From NCBI GenBank assembly GCA_965205845.1, contig CBDBIG010000005.1, forward strand, positions 248,001 to 312,000: 64,000 bases of DNA. Direction: 5' to 3'. The notes beneath the pieces are model-generated. The model was given only the letters and a program-made list of their open reading frames with translations. It had not been told where the DNA came from and did not search any database. This stretch comes from CBDBIG01 sp965205845 [NCBI: bacterium]. GTDB lineage: Bacteria > SAR324. Position numbers and translations under genes: made by a program. Shown here piece after piece: positions 37,546-46,664 of the stretch (its first letter is position 1; each line of letters starts with the position of its first letter).

Positions 37546-38040
37546 AACCCACATCCCTAGCAAAATCAACGGCTTTGCGCCCTTTTGAGTACCAAGCCTG
37601 GTGTCGCTATCGGCTTCAATGCGCCAATGGCTTGTTGCATCGCTTGCGCTACGCTTCGAAAAGGGTCCTTGTCTGCACCTTGCAAAAGTGCACCATGTTG
37701 GCCCACAAGGGGCAGAGCAAATGTTTCTTTACAACAGCCTTTACGCCCTTGACGGGCGCTGCGGGTGCCGCCAATATCTTAGCAGCCCTAAAAGCGGTGG
37801 CCCCGACAACGGCAGCCGCTCTGGAGCACCGCCAATCTTTCCAGCCAATGCCCCAGTGCCCGCAGCAAGACGCACCCGTCAAAGAAACCGCCATTTCTGG
37901 AACACGCGATAACTAAAGTCCCCCAAAGACAATGAGCAAGAAGACCAAACTCAAAACGAAGGCAAGTGCCAAAGGAGAGGGCTTGTTATCTGCCTTCTTG
38001 GGGTGGCTATTTCCTTAGGGCAAAAATCGAAGGGGCAGCT
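37546..38040. other. degenerate region
   Basis: Two overlapping plus-strand frames (37437-37916 and 37601-37912) are both open but neither has an RBS or a recognised motif. A tiny frame at 37932 encodes a lysine-rich 28-mer without RBS. I read this as decayed sequence. Confidence 0.35.
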
Positions 38041-38502
38041 CAGGCAAACATGGTGTTGGGGGCTGTTCCATGGGTTGGTTCCTTATTTGAAGCAAGGTGT
38101 GATGCAACCTCACCCCCGCCCGTTGCGATAAGTGGTATTGCCAGCATGACCTCCGCTGGGCTTGGCGGAATGCGGGCTGGCAGGCTGGCAGTTAAAGAAC
38201 TTTTAAGCGCAACCACCACATGCCATGAGAGCATAAACCCCGAAAGAGACTTTGCCGTGATAACCACGAGGCAAAGCCTGGTTTACGCGGGCATCGAGCC
38301 TGGTTCTAGCTGTTTTTGTTCCCCAAAAAGTGCGCCGCGGGTGGGCGATGTGGTGTTTGTGCTAAAGCCGAACAGCCTTGCCCGTTTGGGGTTGGTGAAA
38401 GAATTGAGGCAGCAAGAAGGGGGGGCTAAATGGCCGATGCTGCAAAAATGGCAGGATTCCGACCCCAAAGCGGGGGAGCGCAAACCCTACATGCCGCGCT
38501 GA
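38041..38502 (+). pseudogene. possible remnant of an S24/LexA-like phage repressor
   Basis: A frame of about 153 codons. The second half (YAGIEPGSSCFCSPKSAPRVGD followed by VVFVLKPNSLA) resembles the S24 peptidase-like C-terminal domain of phage repressors, in which IEPGD...P..GDIV precedes the catalytic lysine strand. The first half (VPWVGSLFEA) resembles the usual linker start VPVVGYVGAG but the sequence is odd and no helix-turn-helix is seen upstream. It is probably a fragment. The resemblance is weak, so a different origin is possible. Confidence 0.3.
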
Positions 38503-38581
38503 AAGTATGGCAAAGGTTGAAGAAATTGTGCCCGTGATTTCCACGTAATCTAGAAGTATGTAAATGGGCACAGTTTCTAAC

Positions 38582-39043
38582 CTAATACTGTAAATGGGTT
38601 AGCTGTACCTCTTGTGCCCTAAAGCACTCCCTTAAAACATGGTCCATGGATGCGCGTAACAACGAGGTTTTGCAGGTTACCACATCCAAATGGGCGTAGC
38701 CGTATTCTGGCCATGTATGAATGGAGAGATGTGATTCGGCCAGAATAATCACCGCACTCACCCCAGGGCCAAAATGATGCCCATGCTCACTGACATAGGT
38801 CAGTTGCAATGCACAGGCAGCTTTTTTCAGGTGCGCCAGAACACCCCCAACGGCGTTAAGCATGTTAGGGGGTGTTTTGCGCAGCTGCGCTACCCAGTGC
38901 TCTAGGGATGGCGTGCCGTGCGCGGCGATATTGTGATTGATTTGTAAACTGTTAGGCCCTTGAGTGCCAGCGAACGGCACGTGGTTATAATGCTTAGAGG
39001 GGGTTTTTAAGGGCCGCAGCACAGCATTTTGCAAAGTGGTCAT
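38582..39043 (-). CDS. speD: S-adenosylmethionine decarboxylase proenzyme
   Basis: Makes decarboxylated SAM, the aminopropyl donor for spermidine. The start at 39043 ([10 protein letters not shown]) has AGGAAGG about eight bases upstream and gives 153 aa, a class 1B enzyme with about 25 extra N-terminal residues. Self-cleavage before Ser to form the pyruvoyl group is expected in [18 protein letters not shown]; the partner Cys is in VVTCKTS, and [12 protein letters not shown] is also standard. speE is not in the window. Confidence 0.94.
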   Translation of the reverse strand: MTTLQNAVLRPLKTPSKHYNHVPFAGTQGPNSLQINHNIAAHGTPSLEHWVAQLRKTPPNMLNAVGGVLAHLKKAACALQLTYVSEHGHHFGPGVSAVIILAESHLSIHTWPEYGYAHLDVVTCKTSLLRASMDHVLRECFRAQEVQLTHLQY

Positions 39044-39675
39044 CGGTCTACCTTCCTCTTCGCAAGTAACAGCGATGGCGAGGGGCTTGGAAAACATGTG
39101 CTTTTCACGAGAGTTACGGTCCACCAAAAGTACGTGAGACAAAAAACGCCTCGCTTTGCTGATTGGGGGAAAACCTACTTTTTTACCCCTTTTTATGAGA
39201 GGGTAGCACTAACCTGGATAACCACTAAAGTACTCGGCTACGGGTATCCAAAAAACCTTAAACCATCTGTATACCCTCGGCTGGTCATCCCCTCCAACCC
39301 ACTTAACAATTTGAGATTTCGAAAAAATGCATCCCACACAGTGATGCAAAATAAAATACCTCTGCATAGATAAAGTAGGCATGCCCGTTGAGGTAAGGTT
39401 TGCAAGGGGGTTATGAGGAAACCCTTATAAACCATTTAGCAGCAGTCTTACGCTGGGTTTTGATTGTTTTCATGCACATGATACGCTATTCCAAAACAAG
39501 CGAGAACACTTGGCTGCAACCAGAGGAGGTTGCATTTTTTTCGCGAGTTTGTCAAGCATTTTATCCGCCCCCACCCATGGGATCCCTGACCCTTGCATGG
39601 GTTTGTAGGTAGGTTGCAGTTGCACCGCCTACGCCCATTCGTAAAACCGTATCCATAAGGCTTCGTTCTTTAAAG
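39044..39675. other. gap without recognised gene
   Basis: A divergent region between speD and tyrA. The plus-strand frame at 39400-39612 has no RBS or motif. I see no clear riboswitch or terminator. Confidence 0.4.
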
Positions 39676-40512
39676 GTGACAGCAAAAAAAAAATTTCACC
39701 AACCTAAAATGGTTGGTATTATTGGCGGTGACGGTGCCATGGGGCAAATGTTTACGGAAATTTTTAAAGCCTATGAAGCCACGGTGCGTATTGGTAGAAA
39801 AACCGATGTCCCTAACCATTTGCCAATGCTCACCCACTGCGATGTGGTGGTGGTGAGTGTTCCCATTGATCAAACACCCAAGGTCATTCAAAACATTGCA
39901 CCTCATTTGCAGCCAAAACAACTCCTTTGCGACCTTACCTCGGTCAAAGAAACTCCTATAAAAGCCATGCTCCAAAGTACCGCCAGTGTCATTGGCTGCC
40001 ACCCTTTGTTTGGGCCTACGGCCAACCTCCAAAAAGAGCGCATTGCCCTTTGCCCCGCACGCCCTGGCATCTGGCTGCCTTGGTTAACAAATTGTTTTAC
40101 CCATGCGGGCATGGAGGTAATTGAAATGAATGCCAAAGCCCACGATCGTGCCATGGCCATTGTCCAAAGTGCTACCCATTTTACCCACATGGTCTATGCA
40201 GAAATGATGCATGAGATAAACCAAGAAGGTCTGGATGGCAACGACCTCGCACATATCCTTTCCTTAAGTACCCCCGCCATGCGCGCACACCTCCAAGCTT
40301 TGCAGCGCGTTTTAGGGGGAGACCCCGCCTTGTACGCGCAAATTCAAACTGCAAACCCCAACACACCCAAAGTGCTCAATCGTTTGCTCGCCATTGCCCA
40401 AAACCTTGCCCAACACGTCTCCCAAGGCGATACAAAGCGCGTTTCTCAGCACTACAAAAGGGGTTCGGCTTTTGTGCAACATTTAAAGCAATGCACAAAT
40501 CAACCTCCATAA
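39676..40512 (+). CDS. tyrA: prephenate dehydrogenase
   Basis: NAD(P)-dependent oxidative decarboxylation of prephenate to 4-hydroxyphenylpyruvate in tyrosine synthesis. Nucleotide site VGIIGGDGAMGQMF; DVVVVSVPIDQTPKVI; catalytic-site region TSVKETPIKAM; GCHPLFGPT; and the helical dimerisation domain with His in SATHFTHMVYAEMM. It is 278 aa with the GTG start at 39676; ATG 39709 directly before the Rossmann strand is an alternative. There is no fused chorismate mutase or ACT domain. Tryptophan (trpEG) and tyrosine genes are in the same window but not linked. Confidence 0.9.
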   Translation: MTAKKKFHQPKMVGIIGGDGAMGQMFTEIFKAYEATVRIGRKTDVPNHLPMLTHCDVVVVSVPIDQTPKVIQNIAPHLQPKQLLCDLTSVKETPIKAMLQSTASVIGCHPLFGPTANLQKERIALCPARPGIWLPWLTNCFTHAGMEVIEMNAKAHDRAMAIVQSATHFTHMVYAEMMHEINQEGLDGNDLAHILSLSTPAMRAHLQALQRVLGGDPALYAQIQTANPNTPKVLNRLLAIAQNLAQHVSQGDTKRVSQHYKRGSAFVQHLKQCTNQPP

Positions 40513-40646
40513 CTTTAAAGCAAAAAACTCCGTGCTGCGTTAGGCATATACAAGTGGCCAATAAACATGTTAGGTGGTAATCTGTCTGCTGCTTATGTTA
40601 ACCCTTATTCTTAAAAGATAAGTTTATTTCTAAAAGGGAGTTTTGC

Positions 40647-41138
40647 ATGGAACAAATCATCTTTCACCTCTTGCGCTGGACACACTTTTTGGCAGGCATT
40701 ACATGGATCGGCCTGTTGTATTACTTTAACTTTGTTCAAGGGGCATTTATGGCCCAAGCGAAAGCCGCGGCCAAAATCGAGGTGACACAAAAATTGCTTC
40801 CACGTGCGCTGTGGTGGTTTCGTTGGGCTGCTATGGTTACCTGGTTGACGGGGATGGCTATGATAGTCTCGAATCACTCCAGCATTGGTCCTGGGTATTG
40901 GAGCACAGCACGGGGTATTTATATTGCGATTGGTGCTGTGATGGGGACCATTATGTGGTTTAACGTGTGGTTTATCATTTGGCCAAATCAAAAAATTATT
41001 ATTGCCGCCAAGGGAGATGCGAGCAAAATAGGCAACCGTCCGCGGGTCGCGTTTTTGGCTTCTCGTACCAACACGCTCTTGTCGATTCCCATGCTTTATT
41101 TCATGGCTACCTCCCCCCACGGTCCTTGGGTATTCTAA
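40647..41138 (+). CDS. PuuD-like (urate hydroxylase N-terminal domain) membrane protein
   Basis: 163 aa with four membrane helices: FHLLRWTHFLAGITWIGLLYY, LPRALWWFRWAAMVTWLTG, GIYIAIGAVMGTIMWFNVWF and the C-terminal segment. It matches the membrane domain of PuuD-type urate oxidases (Urate_ox_N), whose conserved His and Trp residues suggest haem contacts, but it lacks the C-terminal cytochrome c. Stand-alone forms are common in proteobacteria and of unknown function. RBS AAAGGGAG precedes the start. A 31-aa membrane peptide gene follows about 110 bases later. Confidence 0.8.
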   Translation: MEQIIFHLLRWTHFLAGITWIGLLYYFNFVQGAFMAQAKAAAKIEVTQKLLPRALWWFRWAAMVTWLTGMAMIVSNHSSIGPGYWSTARGIYIAIGAVMGTIMWFNVWFIIWPNQKIIIAAKGDASKIGNRPRVAFLASRTNTLLSIPMLYFMATSPHGPWVF

Positions 41139-41248
41139 AAGCCTTTTTGCTGGGGGCTACAAGCAGGCCTATGTTAGTGGCTTGTTATCCTACCCGCGTT
41201 ACTATAACCAACCCTATTAAACACTCTTAAACCGAGAGAGAATGTTTC

Positions 41249-41344
41249 ATGAAAAATCCATTGGATAGCGTGGCTGGCACCATTTGGTCTGGCTTTATTC
41301 TCACAGCGGTCATTTTGCTGGTGCTCTACGCATTGGGCAATTAA
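41249..41344 (+). CDS. 31-aa single-pass membrane peptide
   Basis: A short frame with a purine-rich GAGAGAGAA upstream of ATG 41249. The product (MKNPLDSVAGTIWSG...) has a polar start and one hydrophobic helix from about residue 12 to the end (FILTAVILLVLYALGN). Its size and place just after the PuuD-like membrane protein suggest a small subunit of that complex. No family is known to me. Confidence 0.5.
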   Translation: MKNPLDSVAGTIWSGFILTAVILLVLYALGN

Positions 41345-41394
41345 ACCCGCTTCGCCCCCCTCCCCCTTCTTTTGCATAGGCCTATTAAAAGGCA

Positions 41395-41856
41395 GGGGAG
41401 GATGCTTTGCTTTTTGTGAAAATAGCGGCGTTTTACCCAAAAAACGCATCAGCAAAAAATCGGCTGTGCACGGGGAGGGTGCTTTGCTTTTTGTGAAAAT
41501 AGCGGCGTTTTACCCAAAAAACGCATCAGCAAAAAATCGGCTGTGCACGGGGAGGATGCTTTGCTTTTTGTGAAAATAGCGGCGTTTTACCCAAAAAACG
41601 CATCAGCAAAAAATCGGCTGTGCACGGGGAGGATGCTTTGCTTTTTGTGAAAATAGCGGCGTTTTACCCAAAAAACGCATCAGCAAAAAATCGGCTGTGC
41701 ACGGGGAGGATGCTTTGCTTTTTGTGAAAATAGCGGCGTTTTGCCCAAAAAACGCATCAGCAAAGAATCGGCTGTGCACGGGGAGGATGCTTTGCTTTTT
41801 GTGAAAATAGCGGCGTTTTACCCAAAAAACGCATCAGCAAAAAATCGGCTGTGCGC
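41395..41856. repeat. six tandem 77-bp hairpin repeats
   Basis: Units start at 41395, 41472, 41549, 41626, 41703 and 41780 and are nearly identical; the last loses its final two bases. Each unit begins GGGGAGGATGCTTTGC and ends CGGCTGTGCAC. In its centre is a perfect 7-bp inverted repeat GCGTTTT/AAAACGC with a 6-nt loop. Around it GATGCTTTGCT can pair imperfectly with AGCAAAAAATC (the fifth unit carries a G that improves the pairing). The period is not a multiple of three, so it is not coding. Confidence 0.97.
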
Positions 41857-42057
41857 AGCTGTGTGTGGCATTTCTGGGTAAGCCAAGACGACCCGCTGGG
41901 GGCTCCTCAAATGAATGCCCTCATCAATGTGTGTGACACTCAGGCCGCCCTTTTTTTCAGTGCAATGTGTGATGGTTGCCCAGACAGTGAGTACCGAATT
42001 GCCGTTCGTAATGAACCAAATTCATACTGAGAAATGAGGAACGTGGTTTGCTGGTGC
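41857..42057. other. intergenic between repeat array and gci
   Basis: Downstream of gci and of the repeat array. I see no gene; a short G/C-rich stretch near 41895 offers no clear terminator. Confidence 0.3.
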
Positions 42058-43188
42058 TCATTGTGGGGCAAATTTTTTGAGCGCATCCCGCTTTATTTCA
42101 ATGCCCAAACCGGGCCCACTCGGCACCGTCACAGTCCCATTTTGATGCTCGATGGGCTCCAAGACAATGGCCTGGCAAAATGGGTTGTAGGTACGGTCAA
42201 ATTCCAACCTCGGTGAGCGTGCCTCATGAGACGGTGGTGAAGGTGGGATGATTGCGTGGAAATGGAGTGCCGCGGCGAGCGCAACTGCCGTACCCCAAAC
42301 ATGAGGCACCAGGCGAACGTGATGGGTATCTGCCAAGGTAATGATTTTACGCACCTCACTCAGGCCACCCATACCACAGACATCAGGCTGCAAAATATCA
42401 ACTGCCTGACTTTCTAAAGCCTGATGCACAGCCCAACGCCCGTGCCATGTTTCTCCCCCCGCTACGGGGATAGACTGAGCCCCTCGGATTTTGTGATAGG
42501 AAGCCAAAGCTTCGGGAACAACGGGCTCTTCAAACCACTCAATGTTATATTGCACTGCTCGACGACCCATTTCAATGGCATCTATGGCATCATAACCGTG
42601 GTTCGCATCAATCATGAGTTCCACATCCGAACCAATCGTATCACGGACCGCTGCAATGGTTTTAAGGTCGCTCTCGATGCCATATCCGATTTTGATTTTT
42701 ACAGCCCTAAACCCCTTTGCAACAAAACCCGCCACTTCTTCAGCACAATGCGCAGTATGATCTCCGCCTTCAGGACGGAAACCACCCGTGGCATAGGCAG
42801 GGATTTTTGTGCGATAAGCACCGCCCATTAATTGATAAACAGGCGCATTAAAATGCTTGCCAGCGATATCCCATAACGCGATATCTATCCCACTTAGAGC
42901 AGTATGTATCGATCCTCGCTGCCCCTGATCCCTAAACTGGTTATAAAGTTCGAGCCAAATGGGTTCTATATCCAGGGGATTACGTCCAATGATAAAAGCA
43001 GCCATCGATTCGACGACTGCAACGTTGATATCCGCAGGGCCCAGACACTCCCCCCACCCTATCAAGCCGTTGTCACACACAACCTCAACCAGACAGTTTC
43101 TGCGTGCCTTGAATACAGAGAATGAGGACTGAAAAGGCTTTTCGAGGTCATGATGTAAAAGGTAAGTATTTATCTTAGATATCTTCAT
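42058..43188 (-). CDS. gci: D-galactarolactone cycloisomerase
   Basis: Enolase-superfamily enzyme that opens and isomerises galactaro-1,4-lactone to 5-dehydro-4-deoxy-D-glucarate. It closely follows the Agrobacterium Gci pattern: VGWGECLGPA-like GLIGWGECLGPADIN, DQGQRG, LSGIDIALWDIAGKH, KIKIGYG (general base Lys), IDANHGYD, WFEEPVVPE and VAGGETWHGR (metal ligands Asp, Glu, Glu), LQPDVCGMGGLSE, VPHVWGT (catalytic His) and GPGLGIEIKRDAL at the end. The start at 43188 gives 376 aa. It is divergent from the TRAP transporter and uronate dehydrogenase genes, which supply its substrate. Confidence 0.9.
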   Translation of the reverse strand: MKISKINTYLLHHDLEKPFQSSFSVFKARRNCLVEVVCDNGLIGWGECLGPADINVAVVESMAAFIIGRNPLDIEPIWLELYNQFRDQGQRGSIHTALSGIDIALWDIAGKHFNAPVYQLMGGAYRTKIPAYATGGFRPEGGDHTAHCAEEVAGFVAKGFRAVKIKIGYGIESDLKTIAAVRDTIGSDVELMIDANHGYDAIDAIEMGRRAVQYNIEWFEEPVVPEALASYHKIRGAQSIPVAGGETWHGRWAVHQALESQAVDILQPDVCGMGGLSEVRKIITLADTHHVRLVPHVWGTAVALAAALHFHAIIPPSPPSHEARSPRLEFDRTYNPFCQAIVLEPIEHQNGTVTVPSGPGLGIEIKRDALKKFAPQ

Positions 43189-43614
43189 TATCGGCAACCC
43201 GTAACAATTTTACGATAACCTTTCAATTTCCTCATTTGTTAAGTCTGTCGGAGGAGGGCGAAAACCATGCTCATCACAGCCATATAACCTTTATAACCAG
43301 CCTATACGATGGAGACAGCACAATCCGGGGCACGATAGGGCCAATGTATTTTGAGGCGCATTTGGCTTACAGCAATAAAAAATCCAGCGCAATGGCGTGA
43401 AGTCAGAAGCCCATCCGCTTTTCGCCAAGATGCAGTTTCACGTACTCAACCGTCTGCGACGAACACCACACGCTTCAACCCCAACGCCATTTCATCGATC
43501 CTCTTTACACAGAAGTATACATAAAAAATTTAAAGCATACAGTATTTTTCACCATAACTGATTGACAGTTAATCGTAACATGACTTAGGCTCTGGGGGCA
43601 TCATCTCAAGATTG

Positions 43615-43676
43615 AAACTTAAGCATAAAGGGACCGTTCCAAATGGGCGGGCCGTTGCAATTTGATACTTAAGTAT
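43615..43676. promoter_or_regulatory. paired palindromic operators upstream of the TRAP operon
   Basis: A perfect 12-bp palindrome ATACTTAAGTAT at 43665-43676 and a near copy AAACTTAAGCAT at 43615-43626, exactly 50 bp apart (about five helical turns), in similar context (TTGAaACTTAAGCATAAA and TTGATACTTAAGTATAAA). The second lies 29 bases before the dctP start. A TTGACA at 43562 could be the -35 element. They are likely binding sites for a uronate-responsive repressor, which is not encoded in the window. Confidence 0.6.
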
Positions 43677-43705
43677 AAACAACCCCTACACCTGGAGGTT
43701 TCAAC

Positions 43706-44698
43706 ATGTTGAAGAGAATATTGTCCCGCAAAACAGTGATCTCGACCCTGATCGCATCCACCTTGGCCCTGGCGTCTTTGCCCGTACAGGCACAATGGAA
43801 GGGTTGGAATATTCATGTTCCTGATTATCCTGTGTCCGTGGCTATGGATCAATTCACAGCACTCATCGCTAAAAGAACCGGTGGTAAAGTCACGGCAAAA
43901 ACATTCCATAGTGGCGTTCTTGGATCTCAGCCCGATGCCATCAAGCAAGTCCAGCTCGGCGGCCTCGATTTTGCTGTCTTTAACCTTGGCCCCATGGGGC
44001 CAATCGTGCCTGAAACGAATGTCGTATCCCTTCCCTTTATCTTCAAGAGCATGGACCACATGCACCGTGTTATGGATGGTGCTTTTGGTGATGTGATGAG
44101 CGCAGCCATGAAGAAAAAAGGCCTTGTAGCTCTTGCGTGGTATGATTCAGGTGCGCGATCTTTTTACAATTCTATCCGCCCGATCAATAAGCCAGCAGAC
44201 CTTAAAGGGCTGAAATTTCGCGTGATGAACAATGATTTGTTCGTTGGGATGGTTGAATCTTTGGGCGGAAACGCGACGCCAATGGCTTTTTCCGAGGTTT
44301 TCCAATCGCTCAAATCCAATGTTATTGATGGCGCAGAGAACAACTGGCCTTCATACGAATCGACCAATCACTTTGAAGTTGCCAAGTATTATTCAGGTAG
44401 CGAACACCTGATTTTGCCCGAATGCCTTTGTGTCAGTAAATCCAGTTGGGATAAGCTCTCAAGCAAGAACAAGGCAATCGTAAAAAAAGCAGCCCGTGAA
44501 AGTGCCGTGCTTCAACGTAAACTTTGGGCGAAACGTGCAGAGAAAAGCCGTGCTAAAGTGAAAGCCAGTGGGATTACATTTAACAAAATTGCCAACAAAG
44601 CTCCTTTTCAAGATGCGATGGGTGCTGTCTACACAAAAGCCGTGGCCAAAACCCCTGTTTTGAAAGATCTCATCAAACAAATTCGTTCTGTCAAATAA
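43706..44698 (+). CDS. dctP: TRAP transporter solute-binding protein, DctP family
   Basis: Periplasmic binding protein of 330 aa with a Sec signal (about 1-30, ending VQAQ) and RBS CTGGAGG. The TRAP SBP signatures are present: HSGVLGSQPDAIKQVQLGGLDF, the LKGLKFRVMNN block whose Arg binds the substrate carboxylate, and SEVFQSLKSNVIDGAENNWPSY. Genomic context points to hexuronates (galacturonate or glucuronate) as ligands. It is the first gene of dctPQM-udh. Confidence 0.92.
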   Translation: MLKRILSRKTVISTLIASTLALASLPVQAQWKGWNIHVPDYPVSVAMDQFTALIAKRTGGKVTAKTFHSGVLGSQPDAIKQVQLGGLDFAVFNLGPMGPIVPETNVVSLPFIFKSMDHMHRVMDGAFGDVMSAAMKKKGLVALAWYDSGARSFYNSIRPINKPADLKGLKFRVMNNDLFVGMVESLGGNATPMAFSEVFQSLKSNVIDGAENNWPSYESTNHFEVAKYYSGSEHLILPECLCVSKSSWDKLSSKNKAIVKKAARESAVLQRKLWAKRAEKSRAKVKASGITFNKIANKAPFQDAMGAVYTKAVAKTPVLKDLIKQIRSVK

Positions 44699-44777
44699 TC
44701 ACCATCGAGCATCGCCTCCCGTTTTTGGGTTGCGGTGCTGTTTTTTATGAGCAGGAATCTAATTAGGGTACCCCTTA

Positions 44778-45317
44778 ATGGGCCGTCAACCTCGTTTTCT
44801 CTTCGCTATGGAGAGAAAACTGACACTTCTTGCAAAACTTTGCACCCACATCTCAGGGTTTTGCCTAATCCTTTTAGTCGTCACTTTTGGATGGTTGGTT
44901 TTTGGGCGCTATGTGTTAAACTCCACCCCAACTTGGGTCGAGCAGGTTGCCCTTCTCCTCATCGTTGTAATCACCTTTCTTTCCTCTGCCGTGGGCGTTA
45001 AGGAGAAAACGCATTTAAGCGTCGAAGTCCTCCCTTACATGCTAAAACAGCGTGCTCGAGCGGCACTCTATATTATTATTTATCTCCTTCTCGGCATCTT
45101 TGGTCTTGTGATGATGACACAATCTTACGCCCTTACGGTTTTCAATTGGTCCACCATCATCCCTCTTCTCGATATACCTGAAGGATCTAGAACCCTCCCT
45201 ATGGCCATAAGCGGAGGTCTTGTCGCCCTGTTTTCTCTGGGCACTATTTTGCAAGAAATTGGCTCTCTCATGGCAGATGTTCAGAGTAAAAATAATCCGA
45301 CAAAAAATACCGAATAA
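44778..45317 (+). CDS. dctQ: TRAP transporter small permease, DctQ family
   Basis: A four-helix inner-membrane subunit of 179 aa. Helices include ISGFCLILLVVTFGWLVFGRY, VEQVALLLIVVITFLSSAVG (with the family's glutamate) and LYIIIYLLLGIFGLVMMT. The ATG at 44778 is taken as start; ATG 44808 is possible and would give a more usual N-terminus. It works with DctM to move substrate with sodium. Confidence 0.88.
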   Translation: MGRQPRFLFAMERKLTLLAKLCTHISGFCLILLVVTFGWLVFGRYVLNSTPTWVEQVALLLIVVITFLSSAVGVKEKTHLSVEVLPYMLKQRARAALYIIIYLLLGIFGLVMMTQSYALTVFNWSTIIPLLDIPEGSRTLPMAISGGLVALFSLGTILQEIGSLMADVQSKNNPTKNTE

Positions 45318-45357
45318 AGCATTAAAGCGCAGTACTTTATCTTGAGGAGAACTCATC

Positions 45358-46638
45358 ATGGGTTTAGCAATCCTGCTTGGGCTGTTCGTCCTTTGTATTG
45401 CCATTGGGATGCCAGTAGCCTATGCCATAGGCATCGCTGCGGTATCCACCTTTGCCTATGAGGGTCTGCCCCTTCTCATTGCCTTCCAACGCATTGTATC
45501 AGGCGTATCCGTATTCTCTTTGCTTGCCATCCCCTTTTTTATCTTTGCCGGAGAGCTTATGCTCCATGGAGGGATAGCGGCCCGTCTTGTACAACTTGCA
45601 TCCTCTGCCTTGGGCTGGATGCGTGGTGGACTGGGACAAGTCAATGTGTTTTCCAGCATGCTTTTTGGCGGCATCTCGGGATCGGCGGTTGCTGATGTGT
45701 CTGCACTCGGCTCCCTCCTTATCCCTGTTATGAAAGAAAAGGGTTATGAACCCGAGTATGCCGTCAATGTAACCGTTACCTCATCGATTGCAGGGATCAT
45801 GATCCCGCCCAGCCATAATATGATCCTCTACGCTGTGGCTGCTGGCGGTGGGGTGTCGATTACCAAACTCTTTACAGCGGGTATCGTCCCTGGTGTGCTC
45901 ATGTGTCTGGGGTTGGCCATTGCAGCTCGATGGATTGCGGTTAAGAAGAATTATCCAACCGAACCCTTTGCGGGATGGGCAGTCGTTCTCTCGACATTGA
46001 TCGCGGCATTGCCAGGGCTTTTTACCGCAGTTATCATTGTTGGCGGTGCCTTATCAGGGGTTTTTACCGTAACGGAATCTGGTGCTATTGGGGCAATTTA
46101 TGCCATCGCTATTACGGTTTTAGCTTACCGCTCTTTGACACTCGATGCTTTTTGGCTCGCAGTGAGAAGGTCTGTCCGGACAACAGGGATGGTTATGATC
46201 TTGGTCGCTTGTGCTTCAGCATTTGGTTACATGCTGGCTTTTTACCGCGTACCGGAACAACTGACATCATTGCTATATTTCTTCTCAGACAACCCCATTA
46301 TCATTCTGCTTACATTGAATGTGATGTTGCTAATTCTGGGAATGATCATGGATATGGCTGCCCTTATCCTTATCTGCACCCCCATCTTTTTACCCGTCGC
46401 AACGAGCCTTGGCATGGACCCCATACAGTTCGGTGTCATGCTGATGATGAATTTGGGACTAGGTCTTTGTACCCCACCTGTGGGTGCCTGCCTCTTTGTT
46501 GGTTGCTCGATTGGTGAAGTTCCAATCGAAAAGGCGGTTAAATCCATATGGCCTTTTTACATCGCCATACTGATAGCCTTAGTGCTAATTACCTTTGTCC
46601 CCGCAATTTCCATGACCTTGCCAAACCTCATCGATTGA
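45358..46638 (+). CDS. dctM: TRAP transporter large permease, DctM family
   Basis: A 426-aa polytopic protein, the sodium-coupled translocation subunit. The start has TTGAGGAGAA upstream. Typical segments are FFIFAGELMLHGGIA, GGLGQVNVFSSMLFGGISGSA and SSIAGIMIPPSHNMILYAVAA, and the late GMIMDMAALILICTPIFLPV with NLGLGLCTPPVGACLFVGC. It is followed 26 bases later by udh and is clearly one operon with dctPQ. Confidence 0.94.
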   Translation: MGLAILLGLFVLCIAIGMPVAYAIGIAAVSTFAYEGLPLLIAFQRIVSGVSVFSLLAIPFFIFAGELMLHGGIAARLVQLASSALGWMRGGLGQVNVFSSMLFGGISGSAVADVSALGSLLIPVMKEKGYEPEYAVNVTVTSSIAGIMIPPSHNMILYAVAAGGGVSITKLFTAGIVPGVLMCLGLAIAARWIAVKKNYPTEPFAGWAVVLSTLIAALPGLFTAVIIVGGALSGVFTVTESGAIGAIYAIAITVLAYRSLTLDAFWLAVRRSVRTTGMVMILVACASAFGYMLAFYRVPEQLTSLLYFFSDNPIIILLTLNVMLLILGMIMDMAALILICTPIFLPVATSLGMDPIQFGVMLMMNLGLGLCTPPVGACLFVGCSIGEVPIEKAVKSIWPFYIAILIALVLITFVPAISMTLPNLID

Positions 46639-46664
46639 AAACCTCAATACATGGGAAATTTACG

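Noticed and set aside
37437-37916. Long plus-strand frames after the ChaN-like gene
   Set aside because: They overlap each other and the previous gene and show no motif.
41395-41856. CRISPR array
   Set aside because: The 77-bp units are contiguous with no unique spacers and no cas gene is present.
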